64,000 nucleotides of DNA from Theropithecus gelada. Lineage: Eukaryota; Chordata; Mammalia; Primates; Cercopithecidae. This document shows positions 36,158 through 49,076 of this stretch, piece after piece. The translations under genes and the position numbers were made by a program. Every line of letters begins with the position of its first letter. Positions within the stretch are counted from its first letter, which is position 1. The notes beneath the pieces were generated by a model. The model was not told the origin of the DNA and did not search any database. It saw only the letters and a list, made by a program, of their open reading frames with translations. The stretch covers positions 86,599,856-86,663,855 of the forward strand of contig NC_037673.1 of assembly GCF_003255815.1 (NCBI RefSeq). The letters are read 5' to 3'.

Positions 36158-37089
36158 ACTTCTAGTCTTTTTGACTGACTAGTGAAATAAAATACAACTC
36201 AGATGAGTGATATTGATAAAATGTAGTTGGTACATTCTGATTTTATTCTTACTCAATTATTCTCACCTACCCAAACAACACTGTACTAGAAAAGCAAACT
36301 CACCTTTATAAACATTAGAAACACCCAGATGCTTTATTAAACTAGTGCATAGTAGCTAGCACATGCATTAATACATGCACAATATTCCTAAGGAAAACAC
36401 ATTATTTTCATGGTAATCTATAACTATTCAAGCCACCTTGACAAGTTAGGCAACTAATTAGGAATTGACTACACTGGAGATAAAAGGGTTTAACAAAGAA
36501 TTTACTCAAAACAACCCGGATACTTACTGATGCTTCAGTATCATTGATTTATGGTTAACAAACATCTTTTATAAAGTAAATTACATGGTTTCAAGAAGAA
36601 ACACAAATGGTGAATAACCGTGTTTCCTGTCATCTGTGACAATGGGATACTATTATTAAGTATTATTGTCATGGTCCTTGGGAGTACTATGGATGTCTCA
36701 GTTCAGTTCCCAGCCTGGCCCTTGCAGTGGACTCAGCAACTGGATCTAACTATGAGAACCAAGGTTGGAGCCAAAGTTCCTAAAACTGACATAGCTCAAG
36801 AAATTTATGAGCACTTTCAGTACATGAAATAGTATTTTAGGACTGTGAAAAAACATAAGTAATCACTGTTTTCTAATAGATACAATAATTCAAATTTTAG
36901 CAAGGTCAAACTTTACTTTTTGCCTGTAATAAACCTTTATGAGTTTGTAAACAAATCACAAATTTGATTTTTTTTTAAATTTAGGATTATACTCCTAGCA
37001 TTTGTTTTGTAACACTAATGAAGGAAAGAGACAATGCAAACAATTTCAACATCACTATTTTGAGTTTTGGTATGATTACATTTATTTCA
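36158..37089. other. intergenic, nothing recognised
   Basis: AT-rich. The small frame at 36620-36832 is not recognised. Confidence 0.5.
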
Positions 37090-37135
37090 AAGGTGTGTGT
37101 GTGAGAGAGAGAGAGAAACAGAGAGAGAGAGAGAT
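37090..37135. repeat. (GT)n/(GA)n microsatellite
   Basis: A short GTGTGTGTG block passes into GAGAGAGAG blocks. Confidence 0.85.
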
Positions 37136-37137
37136 TG

Positions 37138-37443
37138 AAAAGTTCTGGAGGCCGGGTGCAGTGGCTCACACCTGTAATCACAGCACTTTGGGAGGCCAAG
37201 GCAAGTAGATCACTTGAGGCCAGGCATTTGAGACCAGCCTGGACAACATGGCAAAACCCCATCTCTACAAAAAATACAAAAATTAGCCAGGCATGGTGGC
37301 AGGTTCCTGTAAAGCTGAGACAAGAGAATTGCTTGAACCCAAGAGGCAGAGGTTTCAGTGAGCCTAGATTGTGCCACTGCACCTCCAGCCTGGGCAACAA
37401 AGATAGACTGCCTTAAAAAAAAAAAAAAAAAAGTCCTGGGAAT
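37138..37443 (+). mobile_element. Alu element with target-site duplication
   Basis: Starts GGCCGGGTGCAGTGG near 37150 and ends in A18 at 37432. AAAAGTTCTGG before and AAAAGTCCTGG after are the duplication. Confidence 0.95.
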
Positions 37444-37825
37444 TCAGAGCAAGAAAAGTAGGAAAATTACAATAATATTAGTTTCCATGATTAAAAGATG
37501 TTTTCAAAAGCTGATTTGTGAAGTGTGTGACTTGTACCACATTATATATCCTTATTCTGTGCATTCATCAAAATCATTTTGAAGACTTTTGTACATTACA
37601 GGAGGGGAGTAGTGGTCATTTAATGAAAGACTTGAAAGAGTGGGTAAGAACCCTCACACAAACTAGAAAGATACTCAGGAACTATCAGGGGCACTACGGT
37701 TTCTTTCCTGAATGTTCTATCAGATAATACACAGGTGTTATATAGTAAAGGGGTTGTTTCCCCTTCTAAAAGATCACCTTTATCCTCAAGGTCCTTCTGT
37801 GCACATTTTGCAGAATTTCCTTTTT
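37444..37825. other. intergenic, nothing recognised
   Basis: Unique sequence with small unsupported frames. Confidence 0.5.
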
Positions 37826-38438
37826 AAAGGCTGAGTAGTATTCCACTGTATGCCTATGCAAACTCTGTTTATCTGTTCATCTGTCAATGGACATCTGGGT
37901 TGTTTGCACATCTTGGCTATTGTGAGTAGTGCTGCAATGAATATATAAGTGTTAATGTCTCTTCAAGATTCTGATTTCATTTCTTTTGGACAAATATTCA
38001 GAAGTGGGATTGCTGGTTCATTTGTTAGTTCTATTTTTAATTTTTTTAGGAAGTCCCATACTGTTTTCCATAGCAGCCACACCATTTTGCATTCTCACCA
38101 ACAGTGTACAAGGGTTCTGGTTTCTCCACACCCTCACCAACACTTGTCTTTTTGTTTTCTCATAATAGCTGTCCTGGCAGTTGTGAGGTGAAATCTCATT
38201 GTGGTTTGGATTTTCATTTCTCTGATGACTAGTGACATTGTGCATTTTTTAATACACCTGTTAGTCATTTGTATGTCTGCTTTGAAGAAATATCTATTCT
38301 AGTCCTTAGTCCATTTTTAATTGGGTTATCAAGTGTTTTTTGCTTTTGAATTGTTGGAGTTTCTTAAATATTTTGGAAATTAACCCTTTATCAGCTACAT
38401 GTTTTGCAAATATTTTCTCCACTCTATAGTTTGCCATT
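37826..38438 (-). mobile_element. L1 ORF2 3' region, inverted 5' part of an L1 insertion
   Basis: GGCTGAGTAGTATTCCACTG through GCAAATATTTTCTCC matches the antisense of L1 ORF2 near its C-terminus. The orientation is opposite to the adjoining 3' end at 38439. Confidence 0.88.
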
Positions 38439-38775
38439 TTACTCTGCTGATAAGTGGAATAAGTCAATCACAGAAAGACAAATACTACATTATTCCACTT
38501 ATGAGGAATCTAAAATAGTCAACTTCACAGAATTAAAGAATGGAATAGTGGTTGCCAGGGGATGGGGGAGAGGAAATGGGGATTTAAATCAATGGGCATA
38601 AAGTTTCAGTGAAGCAAGTTGAATAAGCCCTAGAATAAGCTCTGGAAATTTGGCATACAACGGTACAACATTGTACTTATAGTCAACAATAATGTAATGT
38701 AGACTTAAAATTTTGTTAAGAGGGTAAATCTCATGTTAGGTGTTCTTAACACAATAAAATAAATTTTTAAAAAAT
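38439..38775 (+). mobile_element. L1 3' end, sense part of the same insertion
   Basis: TGATAAGTGGAATAAGTCAA, then AGAAAGACAAATACTACAT, GGTTGCCAGGGGATGGGGG and AAAGTTTCAGTGAAGCAAG are the L1M-type 3' region in sense. An A-rich end follows at 38755-38775. Confidence 0.88.
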
Positions 38776-39103
38776 TGCTTACAGGGGCCGGGTAAGGTGG
38801 CTCACACCTGTAATCCCAGCACCTTGGGAGGCCAAGGCGGGCAGATCACAAGGGCAGGAGATCGAGACCATCCTGGCTAACAGGGTGAAACCCCATCTCT
38901 ACTAAAAATACAAAAAAAATTAGCCGGGCGTGGTGGCAGGCACCTGTAGTCCTAGCTACTCGGGAGGCTGAGGCAGGAGAATGGCGTGAACCCAGGAGGC
39001 GGAGCTTGCAGTGAGCTGAGAGCGCACCACTGCACTCCAGCCTGGGCAACAGAGCAAGACTCCATCTCAAAAAAAAAAAAAAAAAATTGCTTACAAGGCA
39101 GTT
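38776..39103 (+). mobile_element. Alu element with target-site duplication
   Basis: Full Alu from GGCCGGGTAAGGTGG at 38786 to A18 ending at 39086. AAAAATTGCTTACAGG / AAAAATTGCTTACAAGG flank it. It landed at the 3' end of the L1. Confidence 0.95.
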
Positions 39104-39129
39104 TGATCACTATTTTAAGCTCCTTAAGA

Positions 39130-39232
39130 GTGTTCCCACTTTTACTTGTCTCTGTCTCATTTGCTTTGTTATCCTAGGCAATTAACACAGTGCCTGAAAC
39201 AAAATGATGCCCAATAAATTTGTTGAGCTGAA
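39130..39232 (+). mobile_element. L2 3' end
   Basis: ACTTGTCTCTGTCTCATTTG, then AACACAGTGCCTGAAACAAA and CCCAATAAATTTGTTGAG follow the L2 3'-end order. Confidence 0.6.
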
Positions 39233-40638
39233 AAAAAAGTCACCTTTACCTTAGTAGCTAAATTAAAGCACCTTTTTTCTTGATTTTAAAAAATTGATTT
39301 GGTTACAGAAGTTATGCCTTTAAAAATCCAAATGCATAGCAATTATTGAACAAATAAGATGCCATATCATCTTCGTGTTACCAAACAGCTTTCATTTTCA
39401 AGGCTACAGTTTATTGAACTGCATCTGTAATTCCCTCTGCTTCACAATCATCCAAGGAGTCTTGAAAACCACTAAAGATCTATGAAAAACTTGTTATTTT
39501 CATTTTAGCAGTAGTCTATATAACAGGTTTCAAACTAGAATAGATTTTTAAGGATTACTGGGGTTAGGAGAGGACAAAAGGAATAAATGAACAACAAAAG
39601 ATGATACTTACTTTTTGCATCTCATTCTTGTTTCAAGACCTGTTAGTCATAAGGGCTTTGTGTGGAAAATTACATATGCATGAGTATTTCATAACCAAAT
39701 GGTTGTAATCGCTTCTACTTATCTGGTTCCACAGTATGAAGTCAAAGAAGTGTGTATTTGTCATTTCATGGTTGATTCATTATGCCTGTACTAAGTATGT
39801 TTGAAATAAGTCCGCTCCGTAATACCCAACTCTAGATAACATGTAATTTCTCATTGTAGTAAACCAAGTTAATAAGACTCACTGTACTCTGAAGATAAAG
39901 CAATGTAATCAGTTTAATTGTTTGTGTCCAAGGTTCAGAAGAACACACTGTCATCTTCACAACCAAGCAATGACTCTATTCCACAATTTTAGGAACTACA
40001 TATTGATAAGAATCAAGACCTTTCCATGTCCAACCACATCATGATTTCTCAAGACAACCCAAAGGATTGTGAGTCAAAAGTTATTGCTTCTTGTCAGTCC
40101 CCAAGATAAAGACTAACCTGTGGAAAGTAGACCCCTTTTCCTGGAAAAAGATAAAAAAGTTTGAAAAAGAAAATAATTTTTTAAAGAATAAACTTTAAAG
40201 TCAGCACAACAGAGTTTTGATAAAATACACAAAATTGCAATTTGCCAATGTGGATTATAGAGCAAATACAACAGAATTGACAAATTCAAAGGATGAACAA
40301 AAAGATAAACAGATTTTACTTTATCTTTGGTCCAGTTATTCAAAACCTCTATAAACTAGAACAGTATAGGCACTTTTGAAAGAGAGAAAAAGCCTTTTCT
40401 TAACCCTACAAAATTTCTCTTGGAAGACTGGTCACATAGTAAAGTTTGGAATCTTTGCTCTTTGTCTTCTTATTCATCCTTCCCTCTTCCTCATACTTCA
40501 TATTTTATAGGGGAGAGAGTTTTGAAAATTTATATTGAAATTATTTTTAAATAAAGTATATTATATTTTTCACACTATGTGGGCATGTCTGATTATTGTT
40601 AAAAAAGAAAAATGTCAACAAATTCAGTTTAATGAGTA
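39233..40638. other. intergenic, nothing recognised
   Basis: AT-rich unique DNA without a supported gene. Confidence 0.5.
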
Positions 40639-41070
40639 ATTGGTTTTTATTAGTGATTCATGAACTGGACAGCATCTCATCTGCAAAACAGGGAGCCCCA
40701 TTGGGTATGGCAGGACAACTGATTTTTGTAAGGAAACTTGAGCAGGAGCAAGGAAATGGCATAATACAAAAAAGCAAATTGTTTAACCTTAGGTTACTTC
40801 AGAGTACTTTCCTCATAAGGGTTAAAGCAGAAAGGACTTTGTTATCATGCCGGCTCAGGTCAACTGGACCCTTTAGGATTGGTTGCTGTGAATCTCGTGC
40901 TTTTGGAAAAACTGGCCTATTTAGAGATTTTCCTGTTCTTTTTCATTTCAGTTTGATTATGTGGCACTTAACACAAGTGACTCCATTTTGGTTTGTTCTG
41001 CTGGGGCCTTGTGCAGAAGCTCAGTTCAAAATAATGGCTACCTTTAAATTTTATTTACCATTATAAATCA
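40639..41070. other. unassigned block of more balanced composition
   Basis: A 156-codon + frame (40596-41066) crosses it. The text looks LTR-like (GGATTGGTTGCTGTGAATC, GACTCCATTTTGGTTTG), but I cannot place a family or paired ends. No domain is seen in the frame. Confidence 0.35.
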
Positions 41071-41793
41071 AAATACCAATAAAAGATTAATTTATATTAA
41101 GATGAAATCAAGAAATAATTTTAAAATAAAAAATAAATGCTTTGGAATTGGAAATTAAGAATTTTTAAGAAATAAATAATAAGATGAAGTGCATCCATCA
41201 GCTCATTAGAGGGAAAAGAATAAATTCAAAAATATTAAGATGGATGATGTTTAGCCAGTTCTCCACAGGGCCTAAGTCACCGCCAGTGATGATTAAGCAG
41301 CTGGATGGAGATGATATGAAAATTCAAGCGCCAAGGCACAGCCTAACTGAGGCAGGACAGAGGATCAAGTGAAACAATGAGAAAGAATCTCTTTCCGTTT
41401 CTCGCTTATTACCCAGAGTTTAAGCCTGATAGCAGTTCTTAAAAGTTCTAGTTATTTTTTAACCCAGAGATGTTGAAAGTGATATTGGATAAGCTGCTGG
41501 AGTAGAGGCGCTGTTTGAGTATTCGGTCACACTAAAATATTCAGGGAGGGTATGGGTCTCTGTCCCCAGAGAATAGGCTGAGATTGCAGCATGAGAATCC
41601 CCTTCCTTCCTGCTCCAGCCCCGCCCCAATGGCAGCACCTGCATTTGTGCATCAGGTGCTTGGGATATTAGGAAGTGGAAGAAATCCCATTTTGATTCCT
41701 GATTCTGATTAGAACATTAGTAAAGAATCAAAATAATTGGCATATTCTTCTCACAACTACCTCCCACCACTACCTCTACTCGCAGAGGATTTC
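41071..41793. other. intergenic, nothing recognised
   Basis: Unique sequence; small frames only. Confidence 0.5.
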
Positions 41794-42091
41794 TTTTTTT
41801 TTTTTTTTTTAGGCAGAGTCTTGCTCTGTCGCCTAGCCTGGAGTGCATTGGTATGATCTCAGCTCACTGAAACCTCCACCTCCCGGGTTCAAGTGATTCT
41901 CCTGCCTCAGCCTCCTGAGTAAGTGGGATTACAGGCCCTCGCCACCACACCCAGCTAATTTTTGTATTTTTAGTAGAGATGAGGTTTTGCCATGTTGGCT
42001 AGGCTGGTCTCAAACTCCTGACCTCAAATGATCCTCCTGCCTTGACCTCCCAAAGTACTGGCATTACAGGTGTGAGCCATTGCTCACGGCC
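41794..42091 (-). mobile_element. Alu element, minus strand
   Basis: T17 tail, then antisense Alu to GAGCCATTGCTCACGGCC. Confidence 0.95.
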
Positions 42092-43462
42092 ACACAGAAG
42101 TAGTTTTTAATACACATCCCTTCACTTTTGAGCCAGAAATACCAGATTAATTTTTCCTCACACAGCTCCCTCCTATATCCTTTCTATCCTCTCTATCAAT
42201 CAATACCAGCCCTGTTTCTGCCTTAAGAGAGAGGATGAGCAGTTGGCATTTTCTGCTTTGTAGGAGTTTCACCAACAAAGTACATATATTTCATCCTAGG
42301 TGAGATAGAAAAACACTCAATGTAAGTGTTCTCAAAACAATTTGTATTGTGGCAAAGGCAGGGAAAATTTTTTTTCTGTACATAGAGGAATTATTTTGAT
42401 GTGAGACAGAGGTAGAAGCAGGATGGAATGAACCATTTTGCTCTCCACACAGCACAGGAAGACTGTGTGATTTCTCTTTTGCACACATGCACACTCTTTG
42501 TCTCTCTCATAAAAGCACCTTAAAACTGTAAATAGTCTGAAGTAGTTCTTAGGGGTTAATAAGTCCAAATAATTACCATGATAGGTTCAATAATAATTCA
42601 TTTTATTTAGATGAATGCTCAGTTTCCTTTGAAATTCAGACTAGTGGACTATGCATGCTGATAGTATAATAGAAAATTGTATAAAGGAAATTACTTTCCT
42701 GGATATGAAACAAAGAAATTTATACAAGTAAATATGACCAATTCTGTACTACACAACTAAAGAAAAATATATAGACCATATTATGGATTTTTATAATAAG
42801 TCTAATATTAAGAGCAAATAATAAGAGGAATAAATACTACTCAGGTTGAGAAATTATTTTTTAAAGCGTTACAGGTTCATGTCGTTATTAGAAAGGAAGT
42901 AGGAATTGAGCATGCCTTAAAAACAAAAGGTAAATTGGAATTCTTTGGCAAGGCAAATATTGAAGTCAAGGAGTCAAGGACACAAGCATTATAAAATGCT
43001 TAACAAATTTCAAACACAAGAGTTACTAGGATATTGGAAAATTGTAGTACAATTCTAGATTAATGTCTGCCTGGTTTCCCGAAAGGAGATTTTACCGAGA
43101 GACAGAATTATCCACTAAATGGTTGCACTGGAAAGCTTCCCTTGCAAACACCCAATTTTTTTTAACTATTAAATTTAGCATACCATGATTCTATGTAAGC
43201 AAATTCAGATACTGCTTCATTGCTATTATTATTATTATTATATTTTGTTACATTTTCTACTAACAAACTGCATAGTATTATATATTTTCCTGTTTTCTGG
43301 GCACTGTACTTGTGATTATATTGTTCTATCTCATCAAACCTATAGAAGTCTACAGGTAAAGTTTAGTGGATTTTGTATTTTGCCCAATACTATCTAGAAT
43401 ACAAAGTTGTCCAGTTGGATTTGCAAGATTCGCTTATTTTGCAGAATTTAAACTTTTTGACT
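42092..43462. other. intergenic, nothing recognised apart from (TTA)n
   Basis: A short (ATT)n array lies at 43222-43241. The remainder is unique AT-rich DNA. Confidence 0.5.
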
Positions 43463-43613
43463 AAGCTGGACGTGGTGGCATGCACCTGTAGTCCTAGCTA
43501 CTTGAAAGGCTGAGACAGGAGAATTGCTTGAGTCCAAGAGTTCAAGGTTGCAGTGAGCTATAATTGCACCACTGCACTCTAGCCTGGGTGACAGAGTGAG
43601 ACCCTGACTCTAT
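43463..43613 (+). mobile_element. Alu right-part fragment
   Basis: CTAAGCTGGACGTGGTGGCA to CAGAGTGAGACCCTGACTC. It covers the Alu part after the internal A-rich linker and runs into the GGAA repeat that replaced its A tail. Confidence 0.9.
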
Positions 43614-43850
43614 GGAAAAAAGGAAGGAAGGAAGGAAGGAAGGAAGGAAGGAAGGAAGGAAGGAAGGAAGGAAAGAAGGAAGGAAGGAAGGAAGGAAGGG
43701 AAAGAAAGAAAGAGAGAGAGAAAGAGAGAAGGAAGGAAGGAAGGAAGGAGAAGAAGAAGGAAAGAGAAAGAAAGAGAAAGAAGAAAGAATAAAGAAAAAG
43801 AAAGAAAAAGAGAAAGAAGAAAGAAAAGAAAGAAAGAAAAAGAAAGGGAA
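43614..43850. repeat. (GGAA)n/(GAAA)n microsatellite
   Basis: 13 uninterrupted GGAA units (43622-43673) are followed by runs of 5 and about 5 units, then GAAA/GAGA-rich sequence to 43850. It grew out of the tail of the preceding Alu. Long Lys/Glu/Arg-rich and Ser/Phe/Leu-rich frames on the two strands are products of the repeat. Confidence 0.97.
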
Positions 43851-46800
43851 ACTATTTGACCATTTCCAAATAGAGAAGAACTCCAAGGTTCTTCTCTTTG
43901 GAGAACAACCATTCTTCACAGGACTGAGATTGTGATAAATAAAACTGTGACCACAATTTTACAACTCCCTAAAAGATGGCAAGCCTTTTAACTTCAGTGA
44001 TTTGTACTTCCCTTAGCATCCACCCCTTCTCCTAAGCGTGGTTGCTGAATACTTAGACCTTCAGAATAGACAAAGACCAGCTGGAAGTATAACACATTTC
44101 CACTTGGTTCCAGGTGTCATGTGGTAAAATGTATAGAACCCAAGGCCCTGAATGGCTTTTGGAATAAACAATAGTTGCTTTCTGTTTTAGGTCTAAACTG
44201 TGAACATGAAACAGAGAGGAATTGCTTACACTCTGCCTGCTTCAAGGCAAAGTAAAAATTAAGCTCAGCATGCCATCACATACTTACAAGTGACTTAGGT
44301 GAACATTCCTTATAATAGATTTTGAGAGTGCCAAGGTTTCCAATGAAATGAAAAACCATTAAAATGGCTTATCATTTATCATTTTGGGGAAAATGGAGAG
44401 ACTACTGAATCACCTCTAGCAGTAAGTGACCCTTCATGGACTCTAAAGGCATCATAGACAATGGCCAAAACTATTAAATTCATGGCCAAATCAGGGAGAC
44501 TTTTTAAAATATGGCTTCTGCAGTCACCCCCAATGGCAGTACAACACACTTATAGTATGTAAAGAAGTACACATGATACTTGATTTACTAAGCCTCGTTT
44601 TGCAGATGTTGATGAGCTATAGTTCACAGTTCTCTCTAATAATGCTAAAGCTTCATTTCAAAGAGAATACCATGTGTTTTAAAGAAAAATGTAATAGTGG
44701 TAAAATAAGATTATACAGGATACATGGTCTTCCATCATACAAATTTTTTGGAGAATGAAATAAATGACAGAAGAAAGCTCTTGCGTAGTCACTTGAAAGA
44801 ATATTTTTAGAAGTTCTTAAGAATATTAGCAATTAAAGTGAGAAAGCTTTTATAATATAACCCAAAGTTTATCACTAATAAAAATATGTATAAAATTATA
44901 AATATGTACATATATTTACATATAAATATACAATATGAATATAAAAATTATACGTTTATAGAAATATATAACATATACCTTTACATGTTATATTTATAAT
45001 GTAAAAGTATACACAAATCTTCACATACAATTATACGCATACATGTATATAACATGTTGTTAATAGTGTAAGTACAGAGATTTTCAGTTTCTTCTTTGGC
45101 TTTTCTGTATTTTTCAAGTTTTCTACATAGAATGTATATTAAATTTGAATTCTGAAAAAATATACATATAGTTTGCTGGAAATTATTTAAGTCCCGGGTT
45201 TAGCACAAGTGGTGTTTAAGGCATCTATTCTTTTTGTTCAGTCAATCTCCAGTGTAGCGATTATAACAGATAAGATTTTTAGAGTCTAAAGGCCACAGGC
45301 TTCCTGTTCCTGATAGAAATGACACCCCTGTGAAATCTGCTTCATAGATGACAGTAGGTGACCACAACGATTAGTGTACTATGAACCTCAGAACCCCTGG
45401 AGCTGTGGGTGCCAAACCCTGTGGGACCTCTGTTCGTAAACTAATAGACTTAACTTCTCAGTCCAAGCAAATCTCTAATTTGGGCATGGGGAGAAAGAAA
45501 GAAGAAGTCCCAAGCCAAAGGAATTGTCTGTCACTGACAGTTTGTGGAAGGAATACAGGAGTGCTTTTATTCTAATCAATGGGTGCCACAATGTTAGCAT
45601 ATTTAAAAGATAATGACATAGACTTGATGGTCACAAAGGAATCATTTGTGGAAAAATGAGCATTTGGGGTATTATTTCAGACTTTCGTATTTGTTCCATG
45701 TTTCAGAAAAAAAAAAAAAAAAAAAAAACTCTGCTAAATTTCAAAGGAAACGTGAGCCTTACCATTCACATGTTCTGTAATTTCAAATAACTGTTCCAAA
45801 GCTGATAATGAAATTTTGTTTTCATTGAATGAAGATTGACTTCTAAGTCACTTTATTTAAATACTAAAAGCAAAGAGAAAAACCAGTCCTCTGCTGCCAC
45901 TTTCTCTGGGCTCCCAGGCCCTGCATGCTTCCTAGTTAATCACACACAATCCAAACATTCTCCACATACAGTGCACAGCCTCACAGCACTCCCCAGCTCA
46001 GCAAGCTCAGGGTCTAAAGCCTCTCCTATTCTTCCACATGGTATTCTAAAATACATATCGTGTACTTTAGCATTTTTAAAAAGTCTTGGTATATACATAG
46101 GAACTTGATATTTGATATCTGATTTTTTCCTATTTCATATTTTTAATAAACTTAATTTATTGTGCCTCGTTTACACTTGCATAAACTAGAAGGTGGTATA
46201 TCCTTTTAATTGTAGTTGTCAAAAATATGTCACTCTACTTTCACGCAAATCAAGGTACATTTAGAGGCATCCTGCTCCGTTCTAAAATTAGGTCAGTTCA
46301 CCCACACAATGTTTCCTATTTCATGAGGCCCTCCATGTCCAATGCCATCTGTTTTCTGCTGCTCCCTCCCCCATCCACTAATACCCTCTCCCCGAGTAAT
46401 ATTTTTCTGCTTCTGTATTCCTTTTTTATTCTCTTTCTGTGACAATGTCAAGGACAATAGCAGAACCAAAGAGATATTGTATTAATCAAGAGAACTGATA
46501 CTAGCTACCATAGTAAACAAAGCCCAGTTTTCAGTGATTTATCATAATATCAAGTTATTTCTTGCTTATGCAAAGTCCAATATCCCTCGTGTCAAAGCAA
46601 TGACTCGGAATCCCTTCTCCTTTCATTCTGTAGTGTCACTGTCCTTTAGGCCCTCAGAATCCTTCATTTCTATCAAGGTGGATGGGAGAAAGAATGAAAG
46701 AATGGAAGCTTTCATGGAATATGTGGTCATCATCACTAGAAGTGCACTGGCCAGCACTCAGTCATGTGGTACTGTCTAGATGATGGACTGGCTAGGAAAT

Positions 46801-46978
46801 GTGTGTCAGGAAAGAGCAGATGTAGGTAAATACCAACTCCCTAGGCCACATACAGAGCCTCTCTCAATTCTTTACACAATCGTATCATCTCCGGTGGACC
46901 ACTTTAATCCAGTGTGTATCTTCATGCATGCACTTCCCTTACCACTCCAGCCACCCTGCTTCCTTCTCTGCCTTATAT
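43851..46978. other. intergenic, nothing recognised apart from AT-rich tracts
   Basis: 44880-45060 is TATA/ATACAT-rich and 45707-45728 is a poly-A run. Small frames (45836-46108, 46227-46442) are unrecognised. Confidence 0.5.
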
Positions 46979-47270
46979 ATCTGGCATTATCTGCATTGGC
47001 CAGGCTGGAGTGCAGTGGCACAATCATGGCTCACTGCAGCCTTGACCTCTCAGGCACAAGTAATCCTCCTGCCTCAGCCTCCCAAGTAGCTGCGACTACG
47101 GGCGTGCACCACACACCCGGCTAACTTTTTAAAATTTTTTTATACAGATAAGTTCTCACTAAGTTGCAGACCAGTCTCAAACTCCTGAGCTCAAGTGATC
47201 CTCCCACTGCAGCTTCTCAAAGTGCTGAGATTACACGTGTGAGCCACCACACCTGGCTCTGGCATTATCA
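46979..47270 (-). mobile_element. Alu element without T tail, minus strand, flanked by a duplication
   Basis: Antisense body from GGCCAGGCTGGAGTGCAGTG to CACCTGGC. TCTGGCATTATC occurs at 46979-46991 and again at about 47258-47270, marking the insertion. The T-rich tail and the first bases of the Alu 3' end are missing. Confidence 0.9.
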
Positions 47271-47485
47271 TTTCAGCCCACCCAAAGCTATGCTTCCCAC
47301 AAACCAAGTGTATTACTCCCTGCTGACTCACCACTCTATCTTGAGTTTCAAAAAAAAAAAAAAACAAATGTTTCTAAAGTTAAATAGTCGCCTTAGATTC
47401 TGTTAATTTCTTCAATTTTTGCAAGGAATAAAAGCTAAGGGTGAAATAAGCTGATAGAATCACCACTGGCTACCATAACAAAAGC

Positions 47486-47811
47486 ATTCATACCAAGTGC
47501 AAGGCAGGGCTCGGTGGCTCATGCCTGTAATCTTAGCACTTTGGGAGGCCCAGATGGGTGGAGTGTCTGAGCTCAGGAGTTCGAGACCAGCCTGGGCAAC
47601 ATGGTGAAATCCCATCTCTACTAAAAATACAAAAATTAACTGGGCATGGAGGCCCACACCTGTCCCAACTATTCGAGAGGCTGAGGTGGGAGGATAGCTT
47701 GAGCCTGGGAGGCAGAAGTTGCTGTGAACTGAGGTCATATCCCCGCACTCCAACCTGGTTGACGGAGTACGACCCCTTCTCAAAAAAAAAAAAAATTCAC
47801 ACCAAGTGCAA
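47486..47811 (+). mobile_element. Alu element with target-site duplication
   Basis: GCAGGGCTCGGTGG to A13. ATTCATACCAAGTGCAA (47486-47502) and ATTCACACCAAGTGCAA (47795-47811) flank it. Confidence 0.94.
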
Positions 47812-49076
47812 GAAACAATACAAACACAATAAAGAAAATTCCAGAAGAGATAGAAGCAGAAATAATAACTTAAATTTTTCATAAAAGACTAATACAATAA
47901 TTTTGGATACTCTGATACACGTTTACAATTCTTCAAAATTTCCTGAGATGAAAAGATAAATCCTCTGCACCAGGACAGATAGCCCGAGTTACTAGTTTCA
48001 TAACTAGAATTATGAAAGAGGAGTGCTCAAAGGAACAAGCTGCATTTGGAAACATTTTGCAATCTTCGGACCTGAGATCAGTGACCCAAAAGATGAGTTA
48101 AAATATTCTGAAAAACAATCTCTTACAATAGACGTCACTAAGCCAGATATGATCCTTCCGCAGAAAAAAAAGGAAAAACCAACCATGAAAAGATCTTACC
48201 ACTTCCTCTGGAATTCAGAATCATCTGAAACACTGCTGGGGAAGAAAATAGAGGGAAATATTGCTGTATGTCTTAGTCTTTGCTTGTATCCATTCAATTA
48301 ATCTTACAGTTTTTCAAACTCATTTTTTGGTTTATCTTATTAACTCTTTTATCTGTATTTCATATGGGAGTATGACAGTCCTTTTATTTAAATTACCCTA
48401 CCATTACTATTGAAACTTTTTAAATCAATATTGTTCTAAAGCTTTATTTATATCAGGTCAGACTTTTTTTTCTGGCTGGATAGGGTAAAAGTAGTTGTAA
48501 TAATTAAAAGTGAAGAAATAACTTAGATCAGAATAAAAAAAAATGTCCTTGGCTTTTGTACTTACAGGAAATTGTGGATTATTCTTTTCCAGAAGGTAAA
48601 AAAAAAAATCTTGTGTGAGTAATAAGACAAATTTTCACACAAATAACCAATAACATGAGCTAGACAGATGTTGTTTATAAATTCTTTTACTTGTGCCATT
48701 TCTTTGGGAAGTTAGGAAAAAGAAAATCACTTAAAGTACAAAATAATAGATGCTTTGCCATTGGGACCCTATTATAATATGCAATTGACAAAGTTCAAGT
48801 GGATTTTAATATTAGTAGTCTAAACTGTAAATTCATGAATGCTACTGTAATTGGGTTCTTTTGGTTGCAGAAAGATCTACTTGTAACCAGCTGCTGTGAT
48901 AAAGGGCAATTAACAAATAAAGTTACAGGAATATTTCATGGAAGCTATAGAACTCTCTCCCCTCTCTGTTTCTCCCCTTTGTGTCTCTCAACTAGATGTC
49001 TATGCTTCCCAGTTAATATGGAAGAAAATGACTGGCAACATATACCAATGTATCCTCCATTTAAGAAAGTACCCCA
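47812..49076. other. intergenic, nothing recognised
   Basis: AT-rich. The 92-codon frame at 48023 has no recognised domain. Confidence 0.5.

Noticed and set aside
36620..36832. 70-codon frame as a processed pseudogene
   Set aside because: I recognise no parent protein and see no poly-A tail or flanking duplication.
43542..43935. Ser/Phe/Leu-rich and Lys/Glu-rich frames of 100-125 codons
   Set aside because: They are translations of the GGAA/GAAA microsatellite and the adjacent Alu.
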